From Geobacteraceae bacterium (GTDB lineage Bacteria > Desulfobacterota > Desulfuromonadia > Geobacterales > DSM-12255), in assembly GCA_013377075.1 (NCBI GenBank), contig JACABD010000027.1, positions 4,918-51,840 on the forward strand: a DNA stretch of 46,923 nucleotides, in the 5' to 3' direction. Shown piece by piece: positions 8,305 through 16,261 of this stretch. The notes beneath the pieces are model-generated. The model saw only the letters and a list, made by a program, of their open reading frames with translations, did not search any database and was not told where the DNA came from. The translations under genes and the position numbers were made by a program. Position 1 is the first letter of the stretch, and each line of letters begins with the position of its first letter.

Positions 8305-8445
8305 GTCTGTCTCCTGTCTGTGTGAATATTGCTGTAACGGTTCGAAAAATGATCGGCCCGCCCGTTTTTTTAGTAGACGGAGTTCAATTCTTTGTAAATA
8401 ACTTGCCAGCGTTTTCTCCGGTCTTTTGATTGAATATCTATCCAT

Positions 8446-9882
8446 CTACTTTGCCAAACCTCCCAATGTTACCAGCGCCTGTTCGATCCGCTCCGACCAT
8501 AAGGCAGCATTAAGGCGGAAGCAGTTTTTGTATCTTTCACACAGGGTGAAAATTGTTCCCGGTGCGATGGCGATCCCCACCCGCAAGGCCGCTTCGTACA
8601 GCTTGAACGCGTCGTATCCCTCCGGCAGCTCAACCCAGAGTATGTAGCCCCCTTCGGGGCGGCTGACCTGCGTTCCGAGCGGAAAATGGTGCAGCACCAT
8701 ATCCCGGACCAGTGCGGTTTGTCGGGCGTAGATTCGGCGGATCTTTCGCAGATGATGATCGTAGCCGCCGTTGGTAAGAAACTCGGCAATGGCTAGTTGG
8801 GTTGGTGAGGTGGTAGCTATATTCAAGAGCATCTTTAACCGCAAAACTTTTTCCCGGAATCTTCCAGGGGCGATCCAGCCGACCCGGTAGCCGGGTGCCA
8901 GAGTTTTGGAAAATGAGGAACAGTAGAGCACCAGGCCGTTTTCGTCGAATGCCTTGGTAGAGACTGGACGGCTGGAGCTATAGGCCAGATCGCCGTAGAC
9001 ATCATCCTCGATCAGAGGGATGTCATGTTTCGTCAGCAGAGAAACCAGCTCCCGCTTCCTATTGTCCGGCATGAGACTTCCCAATGGATTGTTGAAGTTG
9101 GCGATGGTGATGCAGGCGCTGATCTTGTTATGTCGAATGGCGTAGTCGAGAACATCCAGGTTCATTCCTTGACTGGTGGAGGGGATCTCCAGCACCTTGA
9201 GCCCCATCCACTGGATCGACTTGAGAAAAGTGGGGTAGACCGGAGAGCCTATGGCCACGGTGTCTCCGGGGGAGCAGACCGACTGGAGTGCCAGGTTCGT
9301 CGCCTCCACACACCCAGAGGTGATAACGATATCATCCGGACCAAGAGGGCAGCCGGAATCGAGAGAACGCCGAGCTATTTGGGTGCGTAGCAGCTTGTGC
9401 CCCTGTGCCGGTGGATATGCGATGCTTTGCAGACTGAAGCGTCGCGATTCGGAGGAGAGCATGCGGTTCAGCTTGTTGCCCGGCAGCAGATCGCAGTTAG
9501 GTATTCCGCTGCCCAAAGGCACGAGCGAGGGGTTGGCGATGGCGCACATGACCTCCAGGGAAGCATCGCCGATTGTTGCCGGATTCGGAGTAAAATCTTT
9601 CCACTTCTCCAAAGGCTCCTGTAGGACTGCTGGCTCAGCAAGCCTGGAGCAGACATAAAATCCCGACTGGGGACGCGCCTCGATCAACCCGGAATTTTCC
9701 AGACGGGCGTAGGACTCCATGACCGTGTTGGCGCTGATCCGCAACTGTCGGCATAGAGCCCGTATGGACGGTATCCGTTCACCGGGTCGATAGGTGCCGT
9801 TCCTGATCATCCCGCCGATTCTGGCAGCAACCTCTTCATACAGCAGCGGTTCGCCCTCTCCGTTTTGTCCATTGGTTTTCAT
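8446..9882 (-). CDS. MocR-type GntR/aminotransferase transcriptional regulator
   Basis: A 478-aa fusion of a GntR winged helix (about 10-80; RIPSIRALCRQLRISANTVM, ARLENSGLIEARPQSGFYV) with a fold-type I PLP-dependent aminotransferase domain (about 110-470). The PLP-binding Lys is K326 in SSFSKTLAPGYRVGW, and other family blocks are present (ITSGCVEATNLAL, LIEDDVYGDLAY). MocR proteins sense PLP, amino acids or amines and often regulate a divergent target. Here the divergent genes are the CMD-like protein and AEC exporter, 174 bp away. The start is uncertain: ATG 9882 is preferred on domain grounds. A GTG at 9891 and the longer frame to 9933 are possible, and none has a strong Shine-Dalgarno sequence. 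Confidence 0.88.
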   Translation of the reverse strand: MKTNGQNGEGEPLLYEEVAARIGGMIRNGTYRPGERIPSIRALCRQLRISANTVMESYARLENSGLIEARPQSGFYVCSRLAEPAVLQEPLEKWKDFTPNPATIGDASLEVMCAIANPSLVPLGSGIPNCDLLPGNKLNRMLSSESRRFSLQSIAYPPAQGHKLLRTQIARRSLDSGCPLGPDDIVITSGCVEATNLALQSVCSPGDTVAIGSPVYPTFLKSIQWMGLKVLEIPSTSQGMNLDVLDYAIRHNKISACITIANFNNPLGSLMPDNRKRELVSLLTKHDIPLIEDDVYGDLAYSSSRPVSTKAFDENGLVLYCSSFSKTLAPGYRVGWIAPGRFREKVLRLKMLLNIATTSPTQLAIAEFLTNGGYDHHLRKIRRIYARQTALVRDMVLHHFPLGTQVSRPEGGYILWVELPEGYDAFKLYEAALRVGIAIAPGTIFTLCERYKNCFRLNAALWSERIEQALVTLGGLAK

Positions 9883-10056
9883 GGCGGTCACTGTACCCTT
9901 ATCACGGCCGTGAGGCAAATACAGTTTTAGCAATAAAATATGGCAACAGTTTCTTTGCGCCTCTAACTGCTACCGTGATTAAATCAGGGTATTACGCCTG
10001 CACATCTCCTCCGGACGCTTTTATAGTCAAGGCACATCAAACCTGGAGGTAACAAT

Positions 10057-10329
10057 ATGGAAATGAACGAGACGATAAGGGAGCTCATCGCCGTCGGTGC
10101 TTCGATCAACGCCAACTGTCAGCCAAGCCTACAGATTCATATTGATAAGGCACTGAAGTCAGGGGCAAGGCAACAGGATGTTGATATTGCTATCGGTATA
10201 GGCAATCGTGTGCGCAAAGGCGCTGTGTCCAAGATGGACGAATATTGCGGGAATCAACACTCTGAGGCCGCTCCGCTCAGGGAAGGTGCGGTCATGGAGG
10301 GTGGCGATTACCAGTTTCTGGGGCCATGA
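10057..10329 (+). CDS. Small AhpD/carboxymuconolactone decarboxylase-like protein
   Basis: A 90-aa protein of the CMD/AhpD-like type, shorter than typical members. The core reads ANCQPSLQIHIDKALKSGA followed by DVDIAIGIGNRVRKGA. AhpD uses a CxxC pair followed by His. Here only one Cys is kept (position -6 to the His), and a second Cys lies further on (MDEYCGNQ). Peroxidase activity of the AhpD kind is therefore doubtful, and a redox or all-helical CMD scaffold role is possible (inference). GGAGG stands 7-8 bases before the ATG. It is divergent from the MocR gene and is followed after 100 bp by the AEC transporter, with a perfect hairpin between. Confidence 0.75.
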   Translation: MEMNETIRELIAVGASINANCQPSLQIHIDKALKSGARQQDVDIAIGIGNRVRKGAVSKMDEYCGNQHSEAAPLREGAVMEGGDYQFLGP

Positions 10330-10345
10330 CGAATTAGTAAGGGAG

Positions 10346-10378
10346 ATATCCTGACGTCGGTCGATACGGTCAGGATAT
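10346..10378. repeat. Perfect 10-bp inverted repeat between CMD-like gene and AEC gene
   Basis: ATATCCTGAC (10346-10355) and GTCAGGATAT (10369-10378) are exact reverse complements with a 13-nt loop. No T-run follows, so it is not a standard terminator. It could be an operator, an RNA stabiliser for the upstream message, or an attenuator controlling the transporter gene. Confidence 0.7.
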
Positions 10379-10429
10379 GTGGATAATTAACGCCGTAGTT
10401 AATTTGTGTACGAAAGGAAAGGTGCTGTC

Positions 10430-11371
10430 ATGATTAGTGGATTACTGACCGTTCTTCTGCCGGTATTTGGTTGCATTATTGCCGGGTATCTACTCGCACG
10501 TAGGAAGATTATTGATGTCGGAGGTACTGATGCTCTTAACCGGTTCGTCTATTTTGCGGCCTTTCCAGCGCTGCTTTTTAATTTTGTCGCCCGCACTCCT
10601 CTTGAAAAAATATGGAATCAGGCATTCCTGTATGCGTGGCTGCTGAGTCTGGGCATCACCTACTTGGCCACGCTGGCAATCGGCAGGTTTATCTATAGCG
10701 ACGGCACCGCCGGTATGGCGGTACGGGCGATGAACTGTACCTGTGCAAATACAGCTTTCATGGGCATCCCTCTACTGATTTTAGTCCTGGGTAAGGAGGC
10801 TGCGCTTCCAGGAATTCTTGCAACCATGGTCATTGTCACTGTTTTCTTTAATCTGACACTGGCGTTGATTGAGGTGGGACGACATGGAGACACACGAGGA
10901 AAAGGATATTTGATTTTCGCAGTTGTAGCGTCACTTGCCAAAAACCCGCTGATGATTGCCGTTTTTGCCGGCGCGTTGAGTTCTGCTCTGCTCCCCATGC
11001 CCAAAGCCATTACGATATTGTGCGAACTACTAGGCAATGCCGCTGTTCCATGTTCGCTGATCGCAGTTGGCGCTTTCATCGCCGCTCATAAAGTTACAGA
11101 AATGGCTAAGGGCTCAATACTACCCACAGCGATCAAACTGTTGCTCCACCCCTTGATTACATGGGTTATTGTCACAAAAGTAGTTGTGATGGACTCCATG
11201 TGGTCTGCTGCCGCTGTACTTCTGGCGGCGCTGACGTCTGCTGTCAGTTGCTTCGTAATCGCCAAACAGCATGGCGTACTTGTCATGGAAACCTCAGGGA
11301 CTATCTGGCTTTCAACGGTTTTATCCTCTGGGACAGTCTTGGCCGTGCTGGTGTTTATGCGTCTGGTCTAA
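10430..11371 (+). CDS. AEC (auxin efflux carrier) family transporter
   Basis: A 313-aa integral membrane protein with about ten hydrophobic segments, the size and layout of the AEC family. It begins MISGLLTVLLPVFGCIIAGYLLARR and has the family's mid-protein block CTCANTAFMGIPLL and the second-half repeat KNPLMIAVFAGALSS. AEC members export or import small carboxylates such as malate; the substrate here is unknown. ATG 10430 follows AAAGGAAAGG closely. An upstream GTG at 10406 has no binding site. It is probably co-regulated with the CMD-like gene by the divergent MocR protein (inference from position). It converges with the SDR gene across an 81-bp gap that shows no clear terminator. Confidence 0.88.
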   Translation: MISGLLTVLLPVFGCIIAGYLLARRKIIDVGGTDALNRFVYFAAFPALLFNFVARTPLEKIWNQAFLYAWLLSLGITYLATLAIGRFIYSDGTAGMAVRAMNCTCANTAFMGIPLLILVLGKEAALPGILATMVIVTVFFNLTLALIEVGRHGDTRGKGYLIFAVVASLAKNPLMIAVFAGALSSALLPMPKAITILCELLGNAAVPCSLIAVGAFIAAHKVTEMAKGSILPTAIKLLLHPLITWVIVTKVVVMDSMWSAAAVLLAALTSAVSCFVIAKQHGVLVMETSGTIWLSTVLSSGTVLAVLVFMRLV

Positions 11372-11452
11372 GTGAGTATAAGTCCGAATTGAGGCATGTA
11401 TAATCAAGTTCTTCTTTGCTTTGTAAATATACAATGCTCCAGGGGTCTTTTC

Positions 11453-12271
11453 TCAACTCCCCGGCGTTCTGGCCGCAGCATTACCGAGGTACTCACTCAT
11501 GTTGCCGCAGCTGTTCTGCGACCAGCCCCCATCCACCGGCAGGATTGTTCCGCTGACGAAACTGCCGAGCTCTGAGGCGAGAAACAGGCAGGCGTTTCCC
11601 ACATCCGCTGGGGTGCCGAGCCTTCCCAGCGGCACGCTCCGGGCGACCATGCTTCTGATCTTCTCATCGGGGGCAAGACGGGCCATCCCCTCTGTACCGT
11701 CAATCGGGCCGGGGACCACCGAGTTTACCCGGACGCCAGTTGCTCCCCATTCAAGGGCCAACGTCCGTGTGATCATATCAACACCGGCCTTGGCGGCGCA
11801 GACGTGGGCCTGGGCTTTCATGGGAATGAAGGCCTGGGGGGCGGAGATGTTGATCACGCTGGCGCCAGGTTTTCTGAGGAGCGGATAGACTGTCTTCATC
11901 ACATGGAAAGTGCCGCGCAGATCGATATCGATCACCGATTTGAAGGCATTGCCGCTCAGGTCGTTGGCAAGGGCCGGGAAATTACCGGCAGCTCCGGAGA
12001 CCACCACATCAAAGTCGCCGAAACGATCATGCACCGTCTGTAATCCGGCTTCCAGCACTTCAAGCTCGCGGACATCGGCAACGAACCCCATGGCATCGGC
12101 ACCGAGCTGGCGCAGCGCAGTCACCGTATCGTCCACTTTTTCCTGCTTGCGGCTGGCAACCGCCACTTTCGCCCCGTGGGTGGCGAACAGCTCTGCTATC
12201 CCGCGATTAATGCCGCTGGTACCGCCGATGACAACTACTACCTTACCGCTGAAATCAAGAGTGATCGCCAT
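11453..12271 (-). CDS. DECR2-like short-chain dehydrogenase (2,4-dienoyl-CoA reductase type)
   Basis: A 272-aa SDR with the NAD(P) motif VVVIGGTSGINRGIAE and the NNAG-equivalent SGAAGNF. The blocks GAAGNF, LSGNAFKSVIDIDLRGTF, LEWGATGVRVNSVVPGPI and GTEGMARL match the peroxisomal 2,4-dienoyl-CoA reductase (DECR2) branch rather than ordinary sugar or alcohol SDRs. The usual catalytic Tyr four residues before the Lys is Val (VCAAK), as expected for the DECR group, which lacks the classic YxxxK. The likely role is reduction of 2,4-dienoyl-CoA in fatty-acid turnover. ATG 12271 has a strong GGGGGGAG site. It is last of the chrA - DUF4403 - YkgJ - SDR run, 48 bp after the YkgJ gene. Confidence 0.85.
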   Translation of the reverse strand: MAITLDFSGKVVVVIGGTSGINRGIAELFATHGAKVAVASRKQEKVDDTVTALRQLGADAMGFVADVRELEVLEAGLQTVHDRFGDFDVVVSGAAGNFPALANDLSGNAFKSVIDIDLRGTFHVMKTVYPLLRKPGASVINISAPQAFIPMKAQAHVCAAKAGVDMITRTLALEWGATGVRVNSVVPGPIDGTEGMARLAPDEKIRSMVARSVPLGRLGTPADVGNACLFLASELGSFVSGTILPVDGGWSQNSCGNMSEYLGNAAARTPGS

Positions 12272-12319
12272 GTCTCCCCCCTGTACATCTTGTCTGTTAA
12301 TCCTACCCATCTCCGGCTG

Positions 12320-13189
12320 CTAGTCAAGGGCCCCATGTGCTTTTGCAGTCTTGATCCAGTGCTCGGCCAGTTCTGGAGGATTTGCCCCCAGGCCGCGGCC
12401 AAGGTGCAGCGCCAGCCCCATCATCAATGCGGATGCCTTGCTGATGTCGGCGGCATTGTCCAGTGTTCCAAATGATTCCTCAGCTTTCAGCATGATGAGG
12501 TCGTGATGCCGGTGAGCAAAAGCTACGGGGTCATTTAAATCCTCCGCTAAGTCAGGGAGCATCAACAGGTCGATCCAGTTAGATCCAAGCCGCTGCTGCA
12601 ACTGTCCGGGCTCCTCTTGCCCCATCTCTTGCCAGAGACGAACTGTCTGGCGGTCACCCGACTCGGCCAGACCGGTTTCCAGCAGAAGTTCGAAAGCGCA
12701 GTCAGCCAGATTCTGCATCAGTTCCAGATACTCATCCTGAGCAGCTTCGAAGCGCTTCGTCGCCTGCCCTTCACTGTAGGCGGCGACAGTCAATTGTGGT
12801 AAATCCACGACTTCAGGGCAGCCGTCCAGACAGGGGAAATCAGACCCCTGGTACATGTAGTACAGCTCCTCCCCCTGCCTTTGGCGGCCGAGTGGATAGA
12901 GACGGCAGGCCAACGGTCGCCCAAAGTGGGCGCTACAGCCAAAGTCAGGGAGATACTGGCTGCACGCAGACTGCTCTCTCCAGCCGGGGGGACCATCAAA
13001 ACGCAACTGGATGCCGCCAAAATCGCAGTATTGATCACGGAACTCCTTTGGCGTCACCCCTTTTGCTTCAGCCAGGCATGCCAGTTCCCACGGATTCAGC
13101 CTGACAATCTTTCCATGGCAGCAGGTGCCTGAACGAGAACAGGTAAGGTGAAGTTTATCATTGAGTGAGAGTCTGGTTGTGACAGCCAT
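12320..13189 (-). CDS. YkgJ-type cysteine-cluster protein
   Basis: A 289-aa protein of the YkgJ (CxxCxxCC/zinc- or iron-chelating) group. Cys clusters are visible in order: LTCSRSGTCCHGKIVRLNPWE near the N-terminus, then CSQYLPDFGCSAHFGRPLACRLYPLG, and FPCLDGCPEV. This spacing of Cys with the RPLxCRxYP block defines the family, whose members probably bind metal or an Fe-S cluster; the molecular role is unknown. The C-terminal ~150 residues are helical and specific to this protein. AAGGA precedes the ATG at 13189. It is in a same-strand run between a DUF4403 protein (50 bp upstream) and the SDR. Confidence 0.82.
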   Translation of the reverse strand: MAVTTRLSLNDKLHLTCSRSGTCCHGKIVRLNPWELACLAEAKGVTPKEFRDQYCDFGGIQLRFDGPPGWREQSACSQYLPDFGCSAHFGRPLACRLYPLGRQRQGEELYYMYQGSDFPCLDGCPEVVDLPQLTVAAYSEGQATKRFEAAQDEYLELMQNLADCAFELLLETGLAESGDRQTVRLWQEMGQEEPGQLQQRLGSNWIDLLMLPDLAEDLNDPVAFAHRHHDLIMLKAEESFGTLDNAADISKASALMMGLALHLGRGLGANPPELAEHWIKTAKAHGALD

Positions 13190-13239
13190 TGCCGGTTTCC
13201 TTCATGAGTTGAGTTGTTCTGAATCTACATCTCTTTGAT

Positions 13240-14529
13240 TTATTTCAGGTTGATGCTGGTCTCCCCCTGGGCAATGACATTAATTGACATGCGATCATTC
13301 AATACCGTTGCCTCCCCCAGGGATAGTGCGGTGACGGCGGCGGTCAGGTTCAGAGACTCAGCCACTTTTACTGAGGACAAGGCAGAACTTGCCTTCAGGC
13401 GAGCCGCTTCCATCTGTTCCTTGATGGCGTCGTCAAGCCTGGCTTTGATGGTGCTCCTGATGGTGCTGCTGAACAGCCAGCTCCCGGCGCTGATCACCAG
13501 TCCGGCGTTGCGGGTATCAAAATCCACATCCTCAAAGGTCAGGGAATTGTTCTTCGGGTTATATACCGGTTTTGCCAGGACCGTGATCTCTCCGTCGAAA
13601 TCGCCCGCAGCAGTCAGGGCAATAGCCAGCCTCCCATCCTCTCCCTTCAGGTTGAAACTCTTCACCGTGAGTTTCTTCTCCTCGCCGAAGGTTTTGTCAA
13701 GCAGCACCGGGTTCAGCGCCGTTACCAGGTCGGCAAAGAAGATGTCGGTGGCAAGCTGGATATTAAAGCGCTTGTCAAAGCTCTGGAGCAGCTGCACCGG
13801 TGGGAGCCCCCGTGCCGGAGCAGCTGCCGGTTTTGGCCCGACTGTCACTGTGGCGCCGGTAATGACGCCGATAGACATCCGGATTCGATTGTTAGTTGCC
13901 AGGAGAGGGCTCATGACAATCTTTTCCGGGGTCAGCTGCAGCCATGCGCTGAACTCCTTGCTGACCAGAATGGGGGAAAAGGCGCTCTGCCAGAGCGGAG
14001 CGATCTTTGCCCGGAGCTGGATGGAGTCATTAATTTTGGCATCGATGATCGGCGCGAGCATCTTTTGAACCGGCTGGGAGATGTTTTCGACCATGGTTTT
14101 CGGTTGCAGGGAGAGGGGCCCGAGTTTGAAGGTGTCAGCCAGATTGTCCGTCAATCCGGTGTAGTAGAGTTCGGTTTTGAGGCGCCATTCAGGGGTGACG
14201 CTGGTCCTGACCCTGAATCTCAGCCCGGCCTTGAGCGGATAGCTCTCATAGAGGGCGTAACCGAATGTCAGCTGGACCGGCAGGTTGAGGTAAACAAAGT
14301 TGTCAGCTGCCAAAACGGTTATGGGGCCGCTGCGGAGCACTGTAACCGAAGTCCCCAGTCCCCCCTGCCCCTTGTAGAGCTCCTTGGGGAGAGACTTGTT
14401 GATGATTGCGGCAAGATCGGCTGCTGAACTCTCCACGTTGACGTTTATGGACGATTTGGTCACAGCAGCGGCGGCAGATATGGAGCTCATTGCCAGCAGT
14501 AAAAGTATTGTGAAGATCCGGGATAAAAT
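13240..14529 (-). CDS. DUF4403 family exported protein, probable AUU start
   Basis: A protein of about 430 aa with a signal peptide (LSRIFTILLLLAMSSISAAAA) and the long beta-rich DUF4403 pattern (NFVYLNLPVQLTFGYALYESYP, AFSPILVSKEFSAWLQLTPEK, ending INVIAQGETSINLK). Function is unknown. DUF4403 proteins are probably periplasmic or outer-membrane-associated lipid-binding-like barrels (inference). No ATG/GTG/TTG has a ribosome binding site in a suitable place: the TTG at 14580 lacks one and would add 17 odd residues. AAGGAG ends 8 nt before an ATT codon at 14529 that starts exactly at the signal peptide, so I set the start there. It lies 58 bp after the chrA-like gene. Confidence 0.78.
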   Translation of the reverse strand: MLSRIFTILLLLAMSSISAAAAVTKSSINVNVESSAADLAAIINKSLPKELYKGQGGLGTSVTVLRSGPITVLAADNFVYLNLPVQLTFGYALYESYPLKAGLRFRVRTSVTPEWRLKTELYYTGLTDNLADTFKLGPLSLQPKTMVENISQPVQKMLAPIIDAKINDSIQLRAKIAPLWQSAFSPILVSKEFSAWLQLTPEKIVMSPLLATNNRIRMSIGVITGATVTVGPKPAAAPARGLPPVQLLQSFDKRFNIQLATDIFFADLVTALNPVLLDKTFGEEKKLTVKSFNLKGEDGRLAIALTAAGDFDGEITVLAKPVYNPKNNSLTFEDVDFDTRNAGLVISAGSWLFSSTIRSTIKARLDDAIKEQMEAARLKASSALSSVKVAESLNLTAAVTALSLGEATVLNDRMSINVIAQGETSINLK

Positions 14530-14587
14530 GGGCTGTTCTCCTTTTGATGGTATGGGAATAGCCGAAATCTGTCTGCTCAAGCGGACT

Positions 14588-15175
14588 TCATCGGTAGATT
14601 ACGCCACCGAGAACTGCTGCGCCGAAGATCACAAAGGCAGGGTTGATCTTTGTCAGGGTCAGCAGACCAAAGGCAGCCAGTACAAAGAGCAGTTTGTCCC
14701 ACCCCATGGAAGTTGCGCCGACGAAACCGAATCTGTTGACTCCGAAAACAGTATAGGCCATGTCATAGGCTGTCCAGAGTAGCAGGCCGACCACTACCGG
14801 GCGGACTGCCCGCAGCATGGATTGAATCAGGATGCTGTCCTTGATCTTGAAAAAATAGACGATCATGAAGAGCATCAGTATGGTTGTGGGGAGGACCGTT
14901 CCTGCAGCAGCAGCTATGGCGCCGGGAACGCCGGCCATCTTGTAGCCGACATAGGCGGAAACCTGAGGCGCAACCGGTCCTGGAAGGGCATTGCCCAAGG
15001 CAACGGCGTCGGAAAACTCCAGAGGGGTAACCCATGGCACGGCCTCTGTCGCACCCGGCGGGACCCATAGTGCCGCGGTGCTCTCCCGTTGCATAAGAGC
15101 AAGTGATGCCGGGCCGCCACCCCATGAAAACAGGGCGACGCGAGTGTAAAGGATGAATATTTTCCAGAGTAGCAT
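14588..15175 (-). CDS. chrA: Chromate-transporter family (single CHR domain) membrane protein
   Basis: A 195-aa membrane protein of the CHR family in its short, one-domain form. Family signatures are FSWGGGPASLALMQRE near the N-terminus, then TPLEFSDAVALGNALPGPVAPQ and KMAGVPGAIAAAAGTVLPT. Five or six hydrophobic segments can be traced. Short CHR proteins usually come as adjacent pairs that form one transporter, but no second CHR gene is next to it here. It may form a homodimer or be a leftover half. Chromate export is the family activity; the actual substrate is unproven. It heads the minus-strand run into the DUF4403 gene. Confidence 0.85.
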   Translation of the reverse strand: MLLWKIFILYTRVALFSWGGGPASLALMQRESTAALWVPPGATEAVPWVTPLEFSDAVALGNALPGPVAPQVSAYVGYKMAGVPGAIAAAAGTVLPTTILMLFMIVYFFKIKDSILIQSMLRAVRPVVVGLLLWTAYDMAYTVFGVNRFGFVGATSMGWDKLLFVLAAFGLLTLTKINPAFVIFGAAVLGGVIYR

Positions 15176-15507
15176 TGTTGGCTCCTTATTATTGACATCG
15201 GTTGTGATTTTTAGGAATTAAATGATATTTCAGGATATATGGATTTATGTCAAGCCCTCTTCCCAAGGGGCTGGCGGCATCTTATCACAAAGTATCTGAA
15301 TTATCTTAAAGGCATTTTTGTGCAGTCAGGTGGAGCTGTAATGGAAAAATTACCTTGCCCTTTCTTTTTTTGCCTTGACATTACTCGCCATGAATGTCAC
15401 TAGATTACAAAACAAAAATAAATTAACGTATATTAAGCTGTATTAAGTAAGTGTTGCAGCGATGTTTATAGTTTATTAAATCGTTCCCCAAAAGCGTTGA
15501 GGCAAGC
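15176..15507. other. A+T-rich intergenic region between divergent chrA-like and orphan membrane gene
   Basis: A stretch of 332 bp that is clearly richer in A+T than its flanks, with no convincing open frame. It holds a TTGACA near 15375 without a good -10 at normal spacing, a short stem AGCCC/GGGCT around 15255-15277, and repeats of TATTAAG near 15430-15450. Promoters for both divergent genes must lie here, but I cannot place them with confidence. Confidence 0.5.
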
Positions 15508-15966
15508 ATGACTTTAAAATTTATTGGCTGGCAAAAGCTCTGGTTACTCTCTGTTGTGTTTTATGGGGTAGTTGTAATCAAGATAGCAATTAACGAACAT
15601 GACTACATCTACGAAAGCAAACAGTATGAAAATGTCATGGGTGATATGGCGGTGGATTATAGAACGTTCTATTTTAGCCAGAAATGCAACAATCTTGAAA
15701 CTAATCATGATGCTTTTGAACCAAAATGCTACTCCTTACAGACCATAGACGATGGAACGCTGAATTTCGATGCGACAACATCCCGGACTGAAGCAGCAAA
15801 TGTGCTTCAAGCCTATAATCAGGCGGCATATAAGTATGTGTTTATCGCCAGCGGAAAGTTTGTCGTCAAGTTTCTGTTGATCTGGGCAGTGCCTGCTCTG
15901 CTCCTCTACCTTCTCGGTGCAGTTTATCAAAGATTTAGAGTCAAGAAAACCTCTCCATGCCTTTGA
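15508..15966 (+). CDS. Orphan two-TM membrane protein
   Basis: A 152-aa protein I do not recognise. It has one hydrophobic segment near the N-terminus (LWLLSVVFYGVVVIKIAI) and one near the C-terminus (FLLIWAVPALLLYLLGAVY). Between them is an ~80-residue polar loop with two Cys (QKCNNLE, PKCYSLQ) that could form a disulfide if the loop is periplasmic (inference). A Lys/Arg-rich tail RFRVKKTS suggests a cytoplasmic C-terminus. GAGG stands before the ATG. Base composition is more A+T-rich than the neighbours, which fits recent gain or weak selection. No operon partner is visible. Confidence 0.7.
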   Translation: MTLKFIGWQKLWLLSVVFYGVVVIKIAINEHDYIYESKQYENVMGDMAVDYRTFYFSQKCNNLETNHDAFEPKCYSLQTIDDGTLNFDATTSRTEAANVLQAYNQAAYKYVFIASGKFVVKFLLIWAVPALLLYLLGAVYQRFRVKKTSPCL

Positions 15967-16032
15967 AGGCAGCTATTGCTTAAAAACCCCTTTCTGATTC
16001 ATTACAATCTTTCGCAACTACCAATATTCCAT

Positions 16033-16050
16033 CTCCCCTTCAAGGGGAAG
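16033..16050. repeat. Short REP-like palindrome
   Basis: CTCCCCTTCAAGGGGAAG: CCCCTT (16035-16040) pairs with AAGGGG (16042-16047). It resembles the core of the larger palindromic element between gcvT and gcvH (42751-42832) and is probably a partial copy of the same dispersed repeat. Confidence 0.5.
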
Positions 16051-16199
16051 GAATAAAAAGCCAGATTCCGGACATCCGTAATTCCGCAACCTCAAGGAAT
16101 TAATAAATATTGTCACTGAATTTCCGCGGTACCAGGCAATAAACGTTCCCTGAGACTTTCCGGTGTAGTTGTGCGATAATAATACATACAAAAATGCCT

Positions 16200-16247
16200 C
16201 TCCAGTGCCGATCAGTCCTCTTGCGCAATGTTTAGGCGGTACTGGAG
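16200..16247 (+). promoter_or_regulatory. Stem-loop in the cupredoxin gene leader
   Basis: CTCCAGTGCCG (16200-16210) pairs with CGGTACTGGAG (16237-16247) at 10 of 11 positions plus one wobble. The loop contains the palindrome TTGCGCAA (16221-16228). It ends four bases before the AGAGGGA ribosome binding site of the cupredoxin gene (start 16262). A GATAAT at about 16175-16180 may be its -10 box. Confidence 0.55.
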
Positions 16248-16261
16248 ATAAGAGGGAAGAT

